The position numbers and the translations under genes are program-made. Positions 26,023 to 33,139 of a stretch of DNA of 34,642 nucleotides are shown piece by piece (position 1 is the first letter of the stretch; every line of letters begins with the position of its first letter). The stretch is from Eubacteriales bacterium (GTDB lineage Bacteria; Bacillota; Clostridia; Monoglobales; Firm-18), in NCBI GenBank assembly GCA_028697835.1, contig JAQVDK010000012.1, positions 1 through 34,642 of the forward strand, written 5' to 3'. The notes beneath the pieces are model-generated. The model had not been told where the DNA came from, did not search any database, and saw nothing but the letters and a program-made list of their open reading frames with translations.

Positions 26023-27332
26023 TCCTCCACCCTCCCGAACAAATCATAATCCATGGCGCCTTCCACAAAAACCTTAACAAAAGAGCCTTCCTTTATACGC
26101 TTTTTGCAGGTAAAGAACACTTTGCCGTCAATATCTACAGAGTCCGCCTGGCTTCTTCCGTAATACCTTTTCATAAAGGAGTCATAGCCCTCCGTCAAAA
26201 CTTCAATGGTTTTGCCCACCTTCCTCTCGGAAACAGCCTGGGAAACCTCTGCCTGCTTTAGCATAATCATCTCCAAGCGGGAGGATTTTACCTCCTCGTC
26301 GATTTGACCTTGCATGTTGGCGGCAGGCGTTCCTTCCTCCTGGGAATAGGCAAATACGCCCAGCCTTTCAAACTTCATCTCCTCAACAAAATCAAGCATT
26401 TCCAAATACTGCTCGTCGGTTTCCGTGGGAAAGCCCGTTATAAGGGTAGTGCGAATGGTAATGCCCGGAATGCGCCTTCTAAGCTTTTTTATTACCTCTA
26501 TAATTTTCGCCCTGCTTCCTTTCCTTCCCATTTTAGAGAGTATATCGTCGTTGCAATGCTGAATGGGCATGTCAATATATTTGCAAATTTTATCCTCCGT
26601 GGCAATAAGTTCGACAATCTCGTCCGTCATGCGCTCGGGATAACAATAGTGAAGCCTTATCCAACGAATACCGTCTATTTTGCAAAGCTCCTTTAAAAGC
26701 TCCGTCAAGCAAACCTTTCCATACAGGTCAATTCCATAGCTTGTGGTGTCCTGGGCAATTATTATAAGCTCGCTGACTCCTTTTTGCGCCAAAGCCTTTG
26801 CTTCCGCCACCAAATCCTTAAGGGGTCTGCTGTTGTATTTGCCCCGAATGGACGGAATAACGCAGTAGGTGCAGTGGTTGTCACAGCCATCCGCTATTTT
26901 AAGGTATGCACTATACGGCGGCGTTATGCGTATTCTTTCGGATGCAGGGTGGGAATACGGGCGGTCTGCCATTATATTTTCGCCTTCGCCCGAAATAGCG
27001 GACAGGATGTCGGATATATGCCCTAAGCCTACAACAGCGTCCACCTCGGGCATTTCCTTTAATATTTCATCCTTATACCTTTGCGCCATACATCCCGTCA
27101 CCACAAGGCGCCTTAAAGAGCCCTCCTCCTTAAGTCTTGCCAGCTCCAAAATGGTGTTTATAGACTCCTCTTTTGCGTCGTTTATAAAGCAGCAGGTGTT
27201 TACAATAATAACTTCTGCCGCCTTTTCGTCGCTTACTATTTCAAAGCCGCCCTTTTGTATTATTCCAAGCATATTTTCAGTGTCCACCGTATTTTTGGCG
27301 CAACCCAGTGAAGCTATGGCTACCTTAGTCAA
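26019..27332 (-). CDS. rimO: Ribosomal protein uS12 methylthiotransferase RimO
   Basis: A 437-residue radical SAM methylthiotransferase that adds a methylthio group to the conserved aspartate of ribosomal protein uS12. The N-terminal UPF0004 domain supplies cluster cysteines C11 (SLGCAKN), C47 (VNTCCF) and C81 (VTGCMAQ). The radical SAM motif is DGCDNHCTYCVIPSIRGKY (C150, C154, C157), and a TRAM domain forms the C-terminus. I favour the TTG at 27332 (MTKVAIASLGC), which has TGGAGG 9 bases upstream. The longer GTG at 27353 would place that site inside the gene. The TTG overlaps the recX stop by 8 bases (TTGACTAA). Confidence 0.95.
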   Translation of the reverse strand: MTKVAIASLGCAKNTVDTENMLGIIQKGGFEIVSDEKAAEVIIVNTCCFINDAKEESINTILELARLKEEGSLRRLVVTGCMAQRYKDEILKEMPEVDAVVGLGHISDILSAISGEGENIMADRPYSHPASERIRITPPYSAYLKIADGCDNHCTYCVIPSIRGKYNSRPLKDLVAEAKALAQKGVSELIIIAQDTTSYGIDLYGKVCLTELLKELCKIDGIRWIRLHYCYPERMTDEIVELIATEDKICKYIDMPIQHCNDDILSKMGRKGSRAKIIEVIKKLRRRIPGITIRTTLITGFPTETDEQYLEMLDFVEEMKFERLGVFAYSQEEGTPAANMQGQIDEEVKSSRLEMIMLKQAEVSQAVSERKVGKTIEVLTEGYDSFMKRYYGRSQADSVDIDGKVFFTCKKRIKEGSFVKVFVEGAMDYDLFGRVEE

Positions 27333-27798
27333 AATCAAATTCCTCCATTTCACGAAGAGCAGAATTTATCTCGTCGAATTTATAACCCCTGCGCAGCAGA
27401 AAATTAACAAGCCGCACCCTGTGCTTTTTGTCCTTCAAATCAAGAGCCGCACTCTTTTCTTCAATCAAGCTGCGAAGGGCGTCGGACGTGTCAAGGCTAA
27501 GCTCCTGCAAAGCCTCGTCTATATCCTGGGGGCATATGCCCTTTTTACGAAGGTCCATCCTTATGCGGGAAACTCCATGCCTTTTAAGCTCCACCGCGTC
27601 TTTTGCATACCTTTGGGCATAATCCCTATCGTCAATATACCCCAGTTCCTTCACATATTCCAATGTTTCATCTATAATTTCCGGCGAATACTCTTTCTTT
27701 TCAAGCTTTTCACGAAGCTGTCGCTCTGTAAGCGCCCGCCTGCTCAAGTAAAAAAGTGCAGCATACTTCGCCCTTGAAATCTCGTCGTATGTATCCAT
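27325..27798 (-). CDS. recX: RecA regulatory protein RecX
   Basis: A 157-residue helical protein that modulates RecA filaments. It shows three-helix RecX repeats: the first around ALFYLSRRALTERQLREKLE, the second around YIDDRDYAQRYAKDAVELKR with GVSRIRMDLRKKGI, and the third near RVRLVNFLLRRGYKFDEINS. The start was set to the ATG at 27798, one base after the recA stop, with AAAGGA upstream. The longer frame to 27825 would overlap recA. Tight recA-recX linkage supports the assignment. Confidence 0.93.
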   Translation of the reverse strand: MDTYDEISRAKYAALFYLSRRALTERQLREKLEKKEYSPEIIDETLEYVKELGYIDDRDYAQRYAKDAVELKRHGVSRIRMDLRKKGICPQDIDEALQELSLDTSDALRSLIEEKSAALDLKDKKHRVRLVNFLLRRGYKFDEINSALREMEEFDFD

Positions 27799-27799
27799 A

Positions 27800-28855
27800 T
27801 CATTCCTTTGCTTCTTCAGCTTCAATTTCAGCCATGTCCGCAGGCGATGCTTCCAATTCGCCTATGCCTTCCGCCGCCGCCTTTTCTCTGATTTTCCTTT
27901 CAATTTCCGCCAAAAGCTCGGGGTTTTCCTTTAGATAAGTTTTAACATTTTCCCTTCCCTGCCCCAAGCGGGTTTCTCCATAATTAAACCAGGAGCCGCT
28001 TTTTTGGACAATCTTCATTAAAACCCCAAGGTCCAAAACGTCTCCCTCTTTTGAAATTCCCTGACCGTACATAATGTCAAACTCGGCAATTTTAAAAGGA
28101 GGGGCAACCTTATTTTTGGCAACCTTTACCTTTGTCCTGTTGCCGACTAAATCCGTGCCGGATTTTAGGGCCTCAACCCTTCTAACGTCCAGCCTTACGG
28201 AAGCATAAAACTTAAGCGCCCGCCCGCCTGTGGTTGTTTCAGGGCTGCCAAACATAACACCTATTTTTTCACGAAGCTGGTTTATAAAAATGGCAATGGT
28301 GTTTTGTTTATTGATAAGGCCGCTGAGCTTCCTTAAAGCCTGGGACATAAGCCTTGCCTGAAGCCCCATGTGCGAGTCGCCCATGCTGCCGTCTATTTCC
28401 GCCTTTGGAACAAGAGCGGCAACCGAGTCAACGACTATTATATCAACCGCTCCGCTGCGCACCAAATGCTCGGCAATCTCCAGCGCCTGCTCGCCGGTGT
28501 CCGGCTGTGACACAATAAGGTTGTCGGTGTCAACCCCCAACGCACGGGCATATTTGGGGTCTAAGGCGTGTTCTGCGTCTATAAATGCAGCAACGCCACC
28601 CGTCTTTTGCACCTGTGCCACCACATGAAGGGCAACGGTTGTTTTACCCGAGGATTCGGGACCGTAAATTTCCACAATCCTTCCCTTTGGCAGGCCGCCA
28701 ATACCCAAAGCCAAATCCAAAGACAGCGAGCCTGTGGAAACAGCCTCCACATTACAGTGGGGCTGCTCTCCCAACATCATCACAGCACCTTTTCCAAATT
28801 TCTTTTCTATCTGGGCAAACGCCGCATCCAAAGCCTTTTTTCTTTGGTCTTCCAT
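27800..28855 (-). CDS. recA: Recombinase RecA
   Basis: The 351-residue homologous recombination and SOS co-protease. Walker A GPESSGKT is at residues 65-72, with Walker [11 protein letters not shown], the L2-region [22 protein letters not shown] and the C-terminal acidic tail (EIEAEEAKE). The ATG at 28855 has AAAGGAGATGAG upstream. No LexA-like operator is visible in the 18-base gap to the cinA-like gene, so damage control, if any, acts further upstream. Confidence 0.99.
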   Translation of the reverse strand: MEDQRKKALDAAFAQIEKKFGKGAVMMLGEQPHCNVEAVSTGSLSLDLALGIGGLPKGRIVEIYGPESSGKTTVALHVVAQVQKTGGVAAFIDAEHALDPKYARALGVDTDNLIVSQPDTGEQALEIAEHLVRSGAVDIIVVDSVAALVPKAEIDGSMGDSHMGLQARLMSQALRKLSGLINKQNTIAIFINQLREKIGVMFGSPETTTGGRALKFYASVRLDVRRVEALKSGTDLVGNRTKVKVAKNKVAPPFKIAEFDIMYGQGISKEGDVLDLGVLMKIVQKSGSWFNYGETRLGQGRENVKTYLKENPELLAEIERKIREKAAAEGIGELEASPADMAEIEAEEAKE

Positions 28856-28873
28856 TATAGCTCATCTCCTTTT

Positions 28874-29350
28874 TTAATAATTTTCACAAATATACTTCCT
28901 CGCCAAGTTCAAGGCATATTCTGCCGTTTGGCTGCGTATTTCGTCCCTCGTTCCGCTAAAGGTGCATCTTTCGACAACTGTCCCTGCCCTGCCGCAAACA
29001 CCAACAAACACCAAGCCTACGGGCTTTTCCTCGCTGCCGCCACCGGGGCCTGCAATTCCTGTTGCACAAACGGCAATGTGGCTGTTTGCAGCCTTCATCG
29101 CCCCCCGGCACATTTGCCCAGCAGTTTCAGCACTTACAGCACCATGCTTTTCTAAGGTTTGTTGCTCTACACCCAAAAGCTTTGCCTTTGCCTCGTTTGA
29201 ATAGGTTACAAACCCCATGTCAAAAAAAGCAGATGAGCCGGGAACATCTGTAATAAGCTTTGCAATAAGCCCCCCCGTACAGCTTTCGGCAGTGGTAATT
29301 TTCAAGTTTTTTTCCGCCAACAGCCTTAAAACCTCTTTTGCAATATCCAT
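28874..29350 (-). CDS. CinA C-terminal domain amidohydrolase (PncC-like)
   Basis: A 158-residue single-domain protein matching the C-terminal half of CinA, which deamidates nicotinamide mononucleotide to nicotinate mononucleotide (pyridine nucleotide recycling). Signature segments are TTAESCTGGLIAKLITDVPG, FVTYSNEAKAKLLGV, HGAVSAETAGQMCRGA and ATGIAGPGGGSEEKPVGLVF. The N-terminal MoaB-like domain of full CinA is missing; the ATG at 29350 abuts the thiI stop, so this is the natural short form. It precedes recA by 18 bases, preserving the cinA-recA linkage. NaMN made here would feed NadD, encoded elsewhere in the same block. Confidence 0.93.
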   Translation of the reverse strand: MDIAKEVLRLLAEKNLKITTAESCTGGLIAKLITDVPGSSAFFDMGFVTYSNEAKAKLLGVEQQTLEKHGAVSAETAGQMCRGAMKAANSHIAVCATGIAGPGGGSEEKPVGLVFVGVCGRAGTVVERCTFSGTRDEIRSQTAEYALNLARKYICENY

Positions 29351-30523
29351 TTAAAAATTCTCCCTTGAAAGGACTATCTTTTCTACGCCTTCCACAGCGT
29401 CATTTACTAACTTTTCTATGTCTAAAAGCTTTTCGCTTTGTATTATTTTCTCAAGACGGGGCTTTGTGCTGGGGTGCTTAGGGGTAAACACCGTACAGCA
29501 ATCCTCATAAGGCAAAATGGACGTTTCAAAGGTCCCGATTTTTCTTGAAATTTGAATAATTTCTTCCTTGTCCATGCCGATTAACGGGCGGAAAACGGGA
29601 AGCTGTGCCGCATCGTCCGTAACTACAAGAGATTGTATGGTCTGGGAGGCAACCTGTGCCAGGCTTTCTCCGGTAACCAGTGCAGCAGAGCCTGTATTTT
29701 TCGCTATCACGTTTGATATATACATCATAAGTCGGCGCATAAGTATGGTCATTTGCTCCTTGGGGCATTTTTCGTTTATCGCAAGCTGTATATCAGTAAA
29801 AGGAACAACATAAACCGCAAGGCTTCCGCAGTAGTCCGCAAGTATCCTGCCAAGGCTTAAAACCTTTTCCTTCGCCCGCTCCGACGTGTAAGGATAGCTG
29901 TAGAAGTGAATAGCGTTAATCTCCACCCCTCGCTTTGCAATCATATACCCCGCAACGGGGCTGTCAATACCGCCGGACAAAAGCAGCGACGCCTTTCCGC
30001 TGGTGCCTGTGGGCATACCGCCCACGCCCGGAATTTTGTCCAAATAAATATACGCCGCAAAATCCCTTATTTCAACGTTCACCAAAATGTCGGGGTTTGC
30101 CATGTCAGCCTTCAGATGCTCAAAGTTTTCGTATATGGCCTGTCCCACCCTGGCGGCAATATCGGGGGATTTGTAAGGAAACTTCTTATCCGCACGTTTT
30201 GCAGCCACCTTAAAGGTTTCGCCCCTGGCGCCCTCTACAAGCTTCTTTGCCAAATCGCAGATTTTGTCCAAATCCTTCTGTACAACATGCGCCACCGCCA
30301 CCGACACCACGCCAAAAACCTTGGCAATGCGGGCGGCAAGCCCGTCTATGTCAACGTCGCCGCTTGCAGGCTCCACATAAACAGCTGCCTGGGCTTTCCA
30401 AACCTTTTGGGCCTCGCTCCCTGCAACCTTGCGTATGTTTTTCATAAGCCTGTCCTCAAAAATAGGACGGTTTAACCCTTTTAATATAATTTCACCGTAT
30501 TTTACAAGAATAATTTTATTCAT
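29351..30523 (-). CDS. thiI: tRNA 4-thiouridine synthase ThiI
   Basis: A 390-residue sulfurtransferase that makes s4U8 in tRNA and may also support thiazole synthesis. It has an N-terminal ferredoxin-like and THUMP region (about 1-165), then a PP-loop adenylation motif LLLSGGIDSPVAGYM (PP-loop near 182-189). The catalytic cysteine is in YEDCCTVFTPKHPSTKP (C342/C343). The C-terminal rhodanese domain of E. coli ThiI is absent, as in Bacillus, where a dedicated cysteine desulfurase next door supplies sulfur. That partner is the upstream gene, overlapping by 1 base (TAATG). GGGAGAAG precedes the ATG. Confidence 0.97.
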   Translation of the reverse strand: MNKIILVKYGEIILKGLNRPIFEDRLMKNIRKVAGSEAQKVWKAQAAVYVEPASGDVDIDGLAARIAKVFGVVSVAVAHVVQKDLDKICDLAKKLVEGARGETFKVAAKRADKKFPYKSPDIAARVGQAIYENFEHLKADMANPDILVNVEIRDFAAYIYLDKIPGVGGMPTGTSGKASLLLSGGIDSPVAGYMIAKRGVEINAIHFYSYPYTSERAKEKVLSLGRILADYCGSLAVYVVPFTDIQLAINEKCPKEQMTILMRRLMMYISNVIAKNTGSAALVTGESLAQVASQTIQSLVVTDDAAQLPVFRPLIGMDKEEIIQISRKIGTFETSILPYEDCCTVFTPKHPSTKPRLEKIIQSEKLLDIEKLVNDAVEGVEKIVLSRENF

Positions 30524-31635
30524 TATCTTCTCCCTATCTGTTCTCGCAGGATTTGTATTGTCTCGTTTATGATTTTGGCAGCTTTTACGGTTTCCTCCTC
30601 CGTGGTATAGGGCGAAAAGCTTATCCTTATGCTGCTGTCTATAATCCTGTCGGCAATTCCCATTGCCTTTAGCACATGACTGGGCCTTGGCCTGTTGGAT
30701 GAGCAGGCGGACCCGGACGAGACCATAACACCCCGCATCTCCAATGCGTGCAGCAAAATTTCCGAGCGTATGCCCTCCGCCGCCACGTTCAAAATATACG
30801 GCAGGTGGTTTTCACGGGGGCTGTTTATGATTACACCCTTTAGGGAATCCCTCATAATTTGGTTGATTTTTTCAACATGCTCAAGGTCGAACTCAAGCTG
30901 CGCCGCCACGCCAAAGCCGGCAATACCCGGGGTATTTTCCGTTCCGCATCTTATGCCCTTTTCCTGCCCTCCGCCAAAAATAATTGGCAAAATGCGAACG
31001 CCTTTTTTGATGTAAACCGCCCCAACGCCTTTAGGTCCGTGTATTTTATGGGCGGAAACGCTTATAAGGTCTGCCGAGTTTTTCGGAAAAGGAATTTTGC
31101 AATAACCTTGCACCGCATCGATGTGAACAAGGGTGTTTGGATTTTTATCCTTTACGATTTTATATATTTTATCTATGGGATGTATTGCCCCGGTTTCATT
31201 GTTGACATACATAACGCTTACAATTGAAGTGTTCTCGTCCACCATTTGGGAAAGGGCAGAAAGGTCAATCTGCCCGTTGCTGTCCACATCAATCCAGCGC
31301 ACCTTCTCGAACGTATTTACAACCTCAAGAACGGATTTATGCTCCGTCTTGGGAACCAAAACAAAGCCCTTTTTCCTTAAGGCGCCATACGCCCCCAAAA
31401 GGGCGATATTGTTGCTTTCCGTTCCCCCCGAAGTAAAATATACATCCTGCGGCGGCACCTTCAAAGGCCTTGCAACCTTTTCCCGCGCATCTTCCATAAC
31501 CTTCTCCGCAGCAACCCCCATGGTGTGAAGGGAGGATGGGTTTCCGAAAACCTCTTCCATAACCCGGCACATCTGCTCCACAACCTTCGAGTGGGGCTTT
31601 GTAGTTGCACTGTTATCCAAATATATAATGTTCAA
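30523..31635 (-). CDS. Cysteine desulfurase (NifS/IscS family), ThiI partner
   Basis: A 370-residue PLP enzyme that takes sulfur from cysteine as a persulfide. The PLP lysine is K197 in SVSAHKIHGPKG, HIDAVQ lies at 171-176, and the catalytic cysteine is C311 in SSGSACSSNRPRPSHVL. The N-terminus IIYLDNSATTKPHSKV is typical. By analogy with Bacillus NifZ-ThiI it probably serves tRNA 4-thiolation. The start appears to be a TTG at 31635, with AAGGA 11 bases upstream and a consensus promoter at 31669-31697. No IscU-type scaffold gene is nearby, which supports a dedicated tRNA-thiolation role rather than general cluster assembly. Confidence 0.94.
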   Translation of the reverse strand: MNIIYLDNSATTKPHSKVVEQMCRVMEEVFGNPSSLHTMGVAAEKVMEDAREKVARPLKVPPQDVYFTSGGTESNNIALLGAYGALRKKGFVLVPKTEHKSVLEVVNTFEKVRWIDVDSNGQIDLSALSQMVDENTSIVSVMYVNNETGAIHPIDKIYKIVKDKNPNTLVHIDAVQGYCKIPFPKNSADLISVSAHKIHGPKGVGAVYIKKGVRILPIIFGGGQEKGIRCGTENTPGIAGFGVAAQLEFDLEHVEKINQIMRDSLKGVIINSPRENHLPYILNVAAEGIRSEILLHALEMRGVMVSSGSACSSNRPRPSHVLKAMGIADRIIDSSIRISFSPYTTEEETVKAAKIINETIQILREQIGRR

Positions 31636-31668
31636 TTTTAATTCATTCCTTAAATGTATGCTCTTTCC

Positions 31669-31697
31669 ATTGTACTATAATATGTTTTGTTTTTCAA
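31669..31697 (-). promoter_or_regulatory. Promoter for the cysteine desulfurase-thiI-recA operon
   Basis: On the minus strand TTGAAA (31697-31692) and TACAAT (31674-31669) are separated by 17 bases, about 35 bases before the TTG start. This lies in the 83-base gap after the Cys-rich small gene and is the most upstream promoter for the long housekeeping run. Confidence 0.7.
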
Positions 31698-31718
31698 CCA
31701 AAAAATATTATAAAACAA

Positions 31719-31955
31719 TCAAATTTCAAAATCCTTGGGGGAAAGATGGGAAACATTAAGGCTGCGCCTTCGTCTTGCGGTTTTAGCCATAATATTCAAA
31801 GAAAATTTTTTGCACACATAATCAGGCGACACTATGCCTTTTTTAGAGCATGAAAGCTCCTTAAGCCCACCAAGAGGCTTTGAATATACGCAAACCTCGC
31901 AACACTCGGCCCTGTCCTCCTGGCTCAATTTTATTATACTTTGCACTTCGGTCAC
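31719..31955 (-). CDS. Small cysteine-rich protein, possible zinc-binding, function unknown
   Basis: A short protein of up to 78 residues with cysteines at C18, C19, C22, C36 and C48 and the segment KKGIVSPDYVCKKFSLN. The CxxC, Cys and Cys-KKF arrangement resembles a small conserved Clostridia family of unknown function and suggests one bound metal ion. The C-terminus is basic (KTARRRRS). Translation could start at GTG 31955 or at GTG 31946, the latter having GAGGTGA 6-8 bases upstream. A consensus promoter sits directly upstream (31978-32006), which supports a real gene. It precedes the cysteine desulfurase; whether the two are functionally linked is unknown. Confidence 0.7.
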   Translation of the reverse strand: MTEVQSIIKLSQEDRAECCEVCVYSKPLGGLKELSCSKKGIVSPDYVCKKFSLNIMAKTARRRRSLNVSHLSPKDFEI

Positions 31956-31977
31956 CTCAATACAATATTTTAAGTAT

Positions 31978-32006
31978 ATTATAATAATTTACAATTTTTT
32001 TGTCAA
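31978..32006 (-). promoter_or_regulatory. Consensus promoter for the Cys-rich small gene
   Basis: On the minus strand a perfect -35 TTGACA (32006-32001) and a perfect -10 TATAAT (31983-31978) are separated by 17 bases. It is back to back with the plus-strand promoter at 32033-32061; the two -35 boxes are only 26 bases apart. Confidence 0.85.
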
Positions 32007-32032
32007 TACAGCCGCTCTTTTGTATTAATTTG

Positions 32033-32061
32033 TTGACCTTTGATATTTAAGAGTGTATAAT
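32033..32061 (+). promoter_or_regulatory. Consensus promoter for the cohesin/dockerin gene pair
   Basis: TTGACC (32033-32038) and a perfect TATAAT (32056-32061) are separated by 17 bases. The start site would lie about 35 bases before the ATG at 32102, leaving a short leader with AGAGGTGG as ribosome binding site. It is divergent from the minus-strand promoter at 31978-32006. Confidence 0.85.
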
Positions 32062-32101
32062 ATTAATGTTGAGCATAACATAGTAAAAAAGAGGTGGAAT
32101 T

Positions 32102-33139
32102 ATGATAAAGAGTAAAGGTGTCTTGTTTTTGCTTGTATTTTGTATGATTTTCAGTACATATTCCATTGCCGCGGCAAACACCGGTGAAGCTGTCATCGGC
32201 GAAAGCGACACTGTCCCAAAATCAGGTGGCAGCGGTGGCGACGACCAAGGCGGCACATACTTCCCCGGCACCTTCCTTCTGATGCTTGAAGCGGATAAAC
32301 CAGAGGTAAAAAAAGGCGAAAGCTTTAGCCTTGTTTTTTCGGTCGAAATGGAAGGCAGTGTGCTAAAGGGCGGCTCCTTTACCCTTGAAATCCCACAACA
32401 GGTGGAAGGCGGCGAGCCGGTTTTCGAGGAAATGACCTACGAAGCGGACCAAGACGGGAATATTACGTTCACCGCCGGCGAAGGCGGCATATCCATAAGT
32501 GAAAAAACCACTATATTCACCCTTCCCTTAACGGTAAAAGATGACGCAAAGCCCGGCGAAATTACCTTTGTCCTTAAAAACACCGTATTTGCCTTAGACG
32601 ATGATGAGCCCCTTGAACTTGGCGAGTGTGAAAAAGTAGTAACCATAACCGCCACTTTAAGCGGCACCATCAAAACCTATGGCGGGCTTAAAGCCCTAAG
32701 CGGCATAAGCGCAAAGCTTATAAACACAGGCACCGAAGCCGAAAACGAATTAGAGCTAACCCTTGACAGCAGTGAAATAAACATAACGCCAATTTCCATT
32801 AACAGTTTTGACGAAGGTATGTATAAGCTGTCTGTTTTCGGTGCCGGATTTACAACTTGGGAGACGGAGTTTGAGCTGGACAAGGAAAACGGACACAACT
32901 TCAGCATAACCTCTTTTTATCCCGGTGATGTTTATGGCGATACAAACCAGGTAAATTTTTATGACTTCCACGCCCTTTGCTCTTATTTAAACGGTGATGT
33001 TATCAGCAGCGAAGAAGAGAACAACTCTAAGTATAATATAAAATACGACCTTAACCGTGACGGTAAAATTGACGTAAACGACGCCGCCGTTTTGGTACAG
33101 ACATATATCGCATCCTTGGAAGGGGGAAAAAACCAATGA
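32102..33139 (+). CDS. Secreted cohesin-like and dockerin-containing protein
   Basis: A 345-residue exported protein. Residues 1-25 are a Sec signal peptide (cleavage probably after AAA). A Gly/Asp-rich linker (41-51) leads to a beta-rich domain at about 57-185 with cohesin-like character (LEADKPEVKKGESFSLVFSV, then ITFVLKNTVF). A carboxypeptidase-regulatory or Ig-like module follows (184-270), then a dockerin at 274-338. The second dockerin repeat is canonical (DLNRDGKIDVND). The first (DVYGDTNQVNFYD) is one residue long and has Tyr in place of a usual ligand, so its calcium site may be weak. No catalytic domain is present, so this is an adaptor or scaffold rather than an enzyme. It overlaps the SLH gene by 4 bases (ATGA). 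The cohesin assignment of the N-terminal domain is less certain than the dockerin. Confidence 0.82.
   Translation: MIKSKGVLFLLVFCMIFSTYSIAAANTGEAVIGESDTVPKSGGSGGDDQGGTYFPGTFLLMLEADKPEVKKGESFSLVFSVEMEGSVLKGGSFTLEIPQQVEGGEPVFEEMTYEADQDGNITFTAGEGGISISEKTTIFTLPLTVKDDAKPGEITFVLKNTVFALDDDEPLELGECEKVVTITATLSGTIKTYGGLKALSGISAKLINTGTEAENELELTLDSSEINITPISINSFDEGMYKLSVFGAGFTTWETEFELDKENGHNFSITSFYPGDVYGDTNQVNFYDFHALCSYLNGDVISSEEENNSKYNIKYDLNRDGKIDVNDAAVLVQTYIASLEGGKNQ

Noticed and set aside
26869-27777. 302-codon plus-strand frame opposite rimO and recX
   Set aside because: Both minus-strand genes have clear motifs, while this frame shows no recognisable domain and crosses two genes. It is a shadow.
28856-28873. 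LexA-type SOS box before recA
   Set aside because: The gap is only 18 bases and contains just the ribosome binding site. No GAAC-N4-GTTC-like element was seen there.
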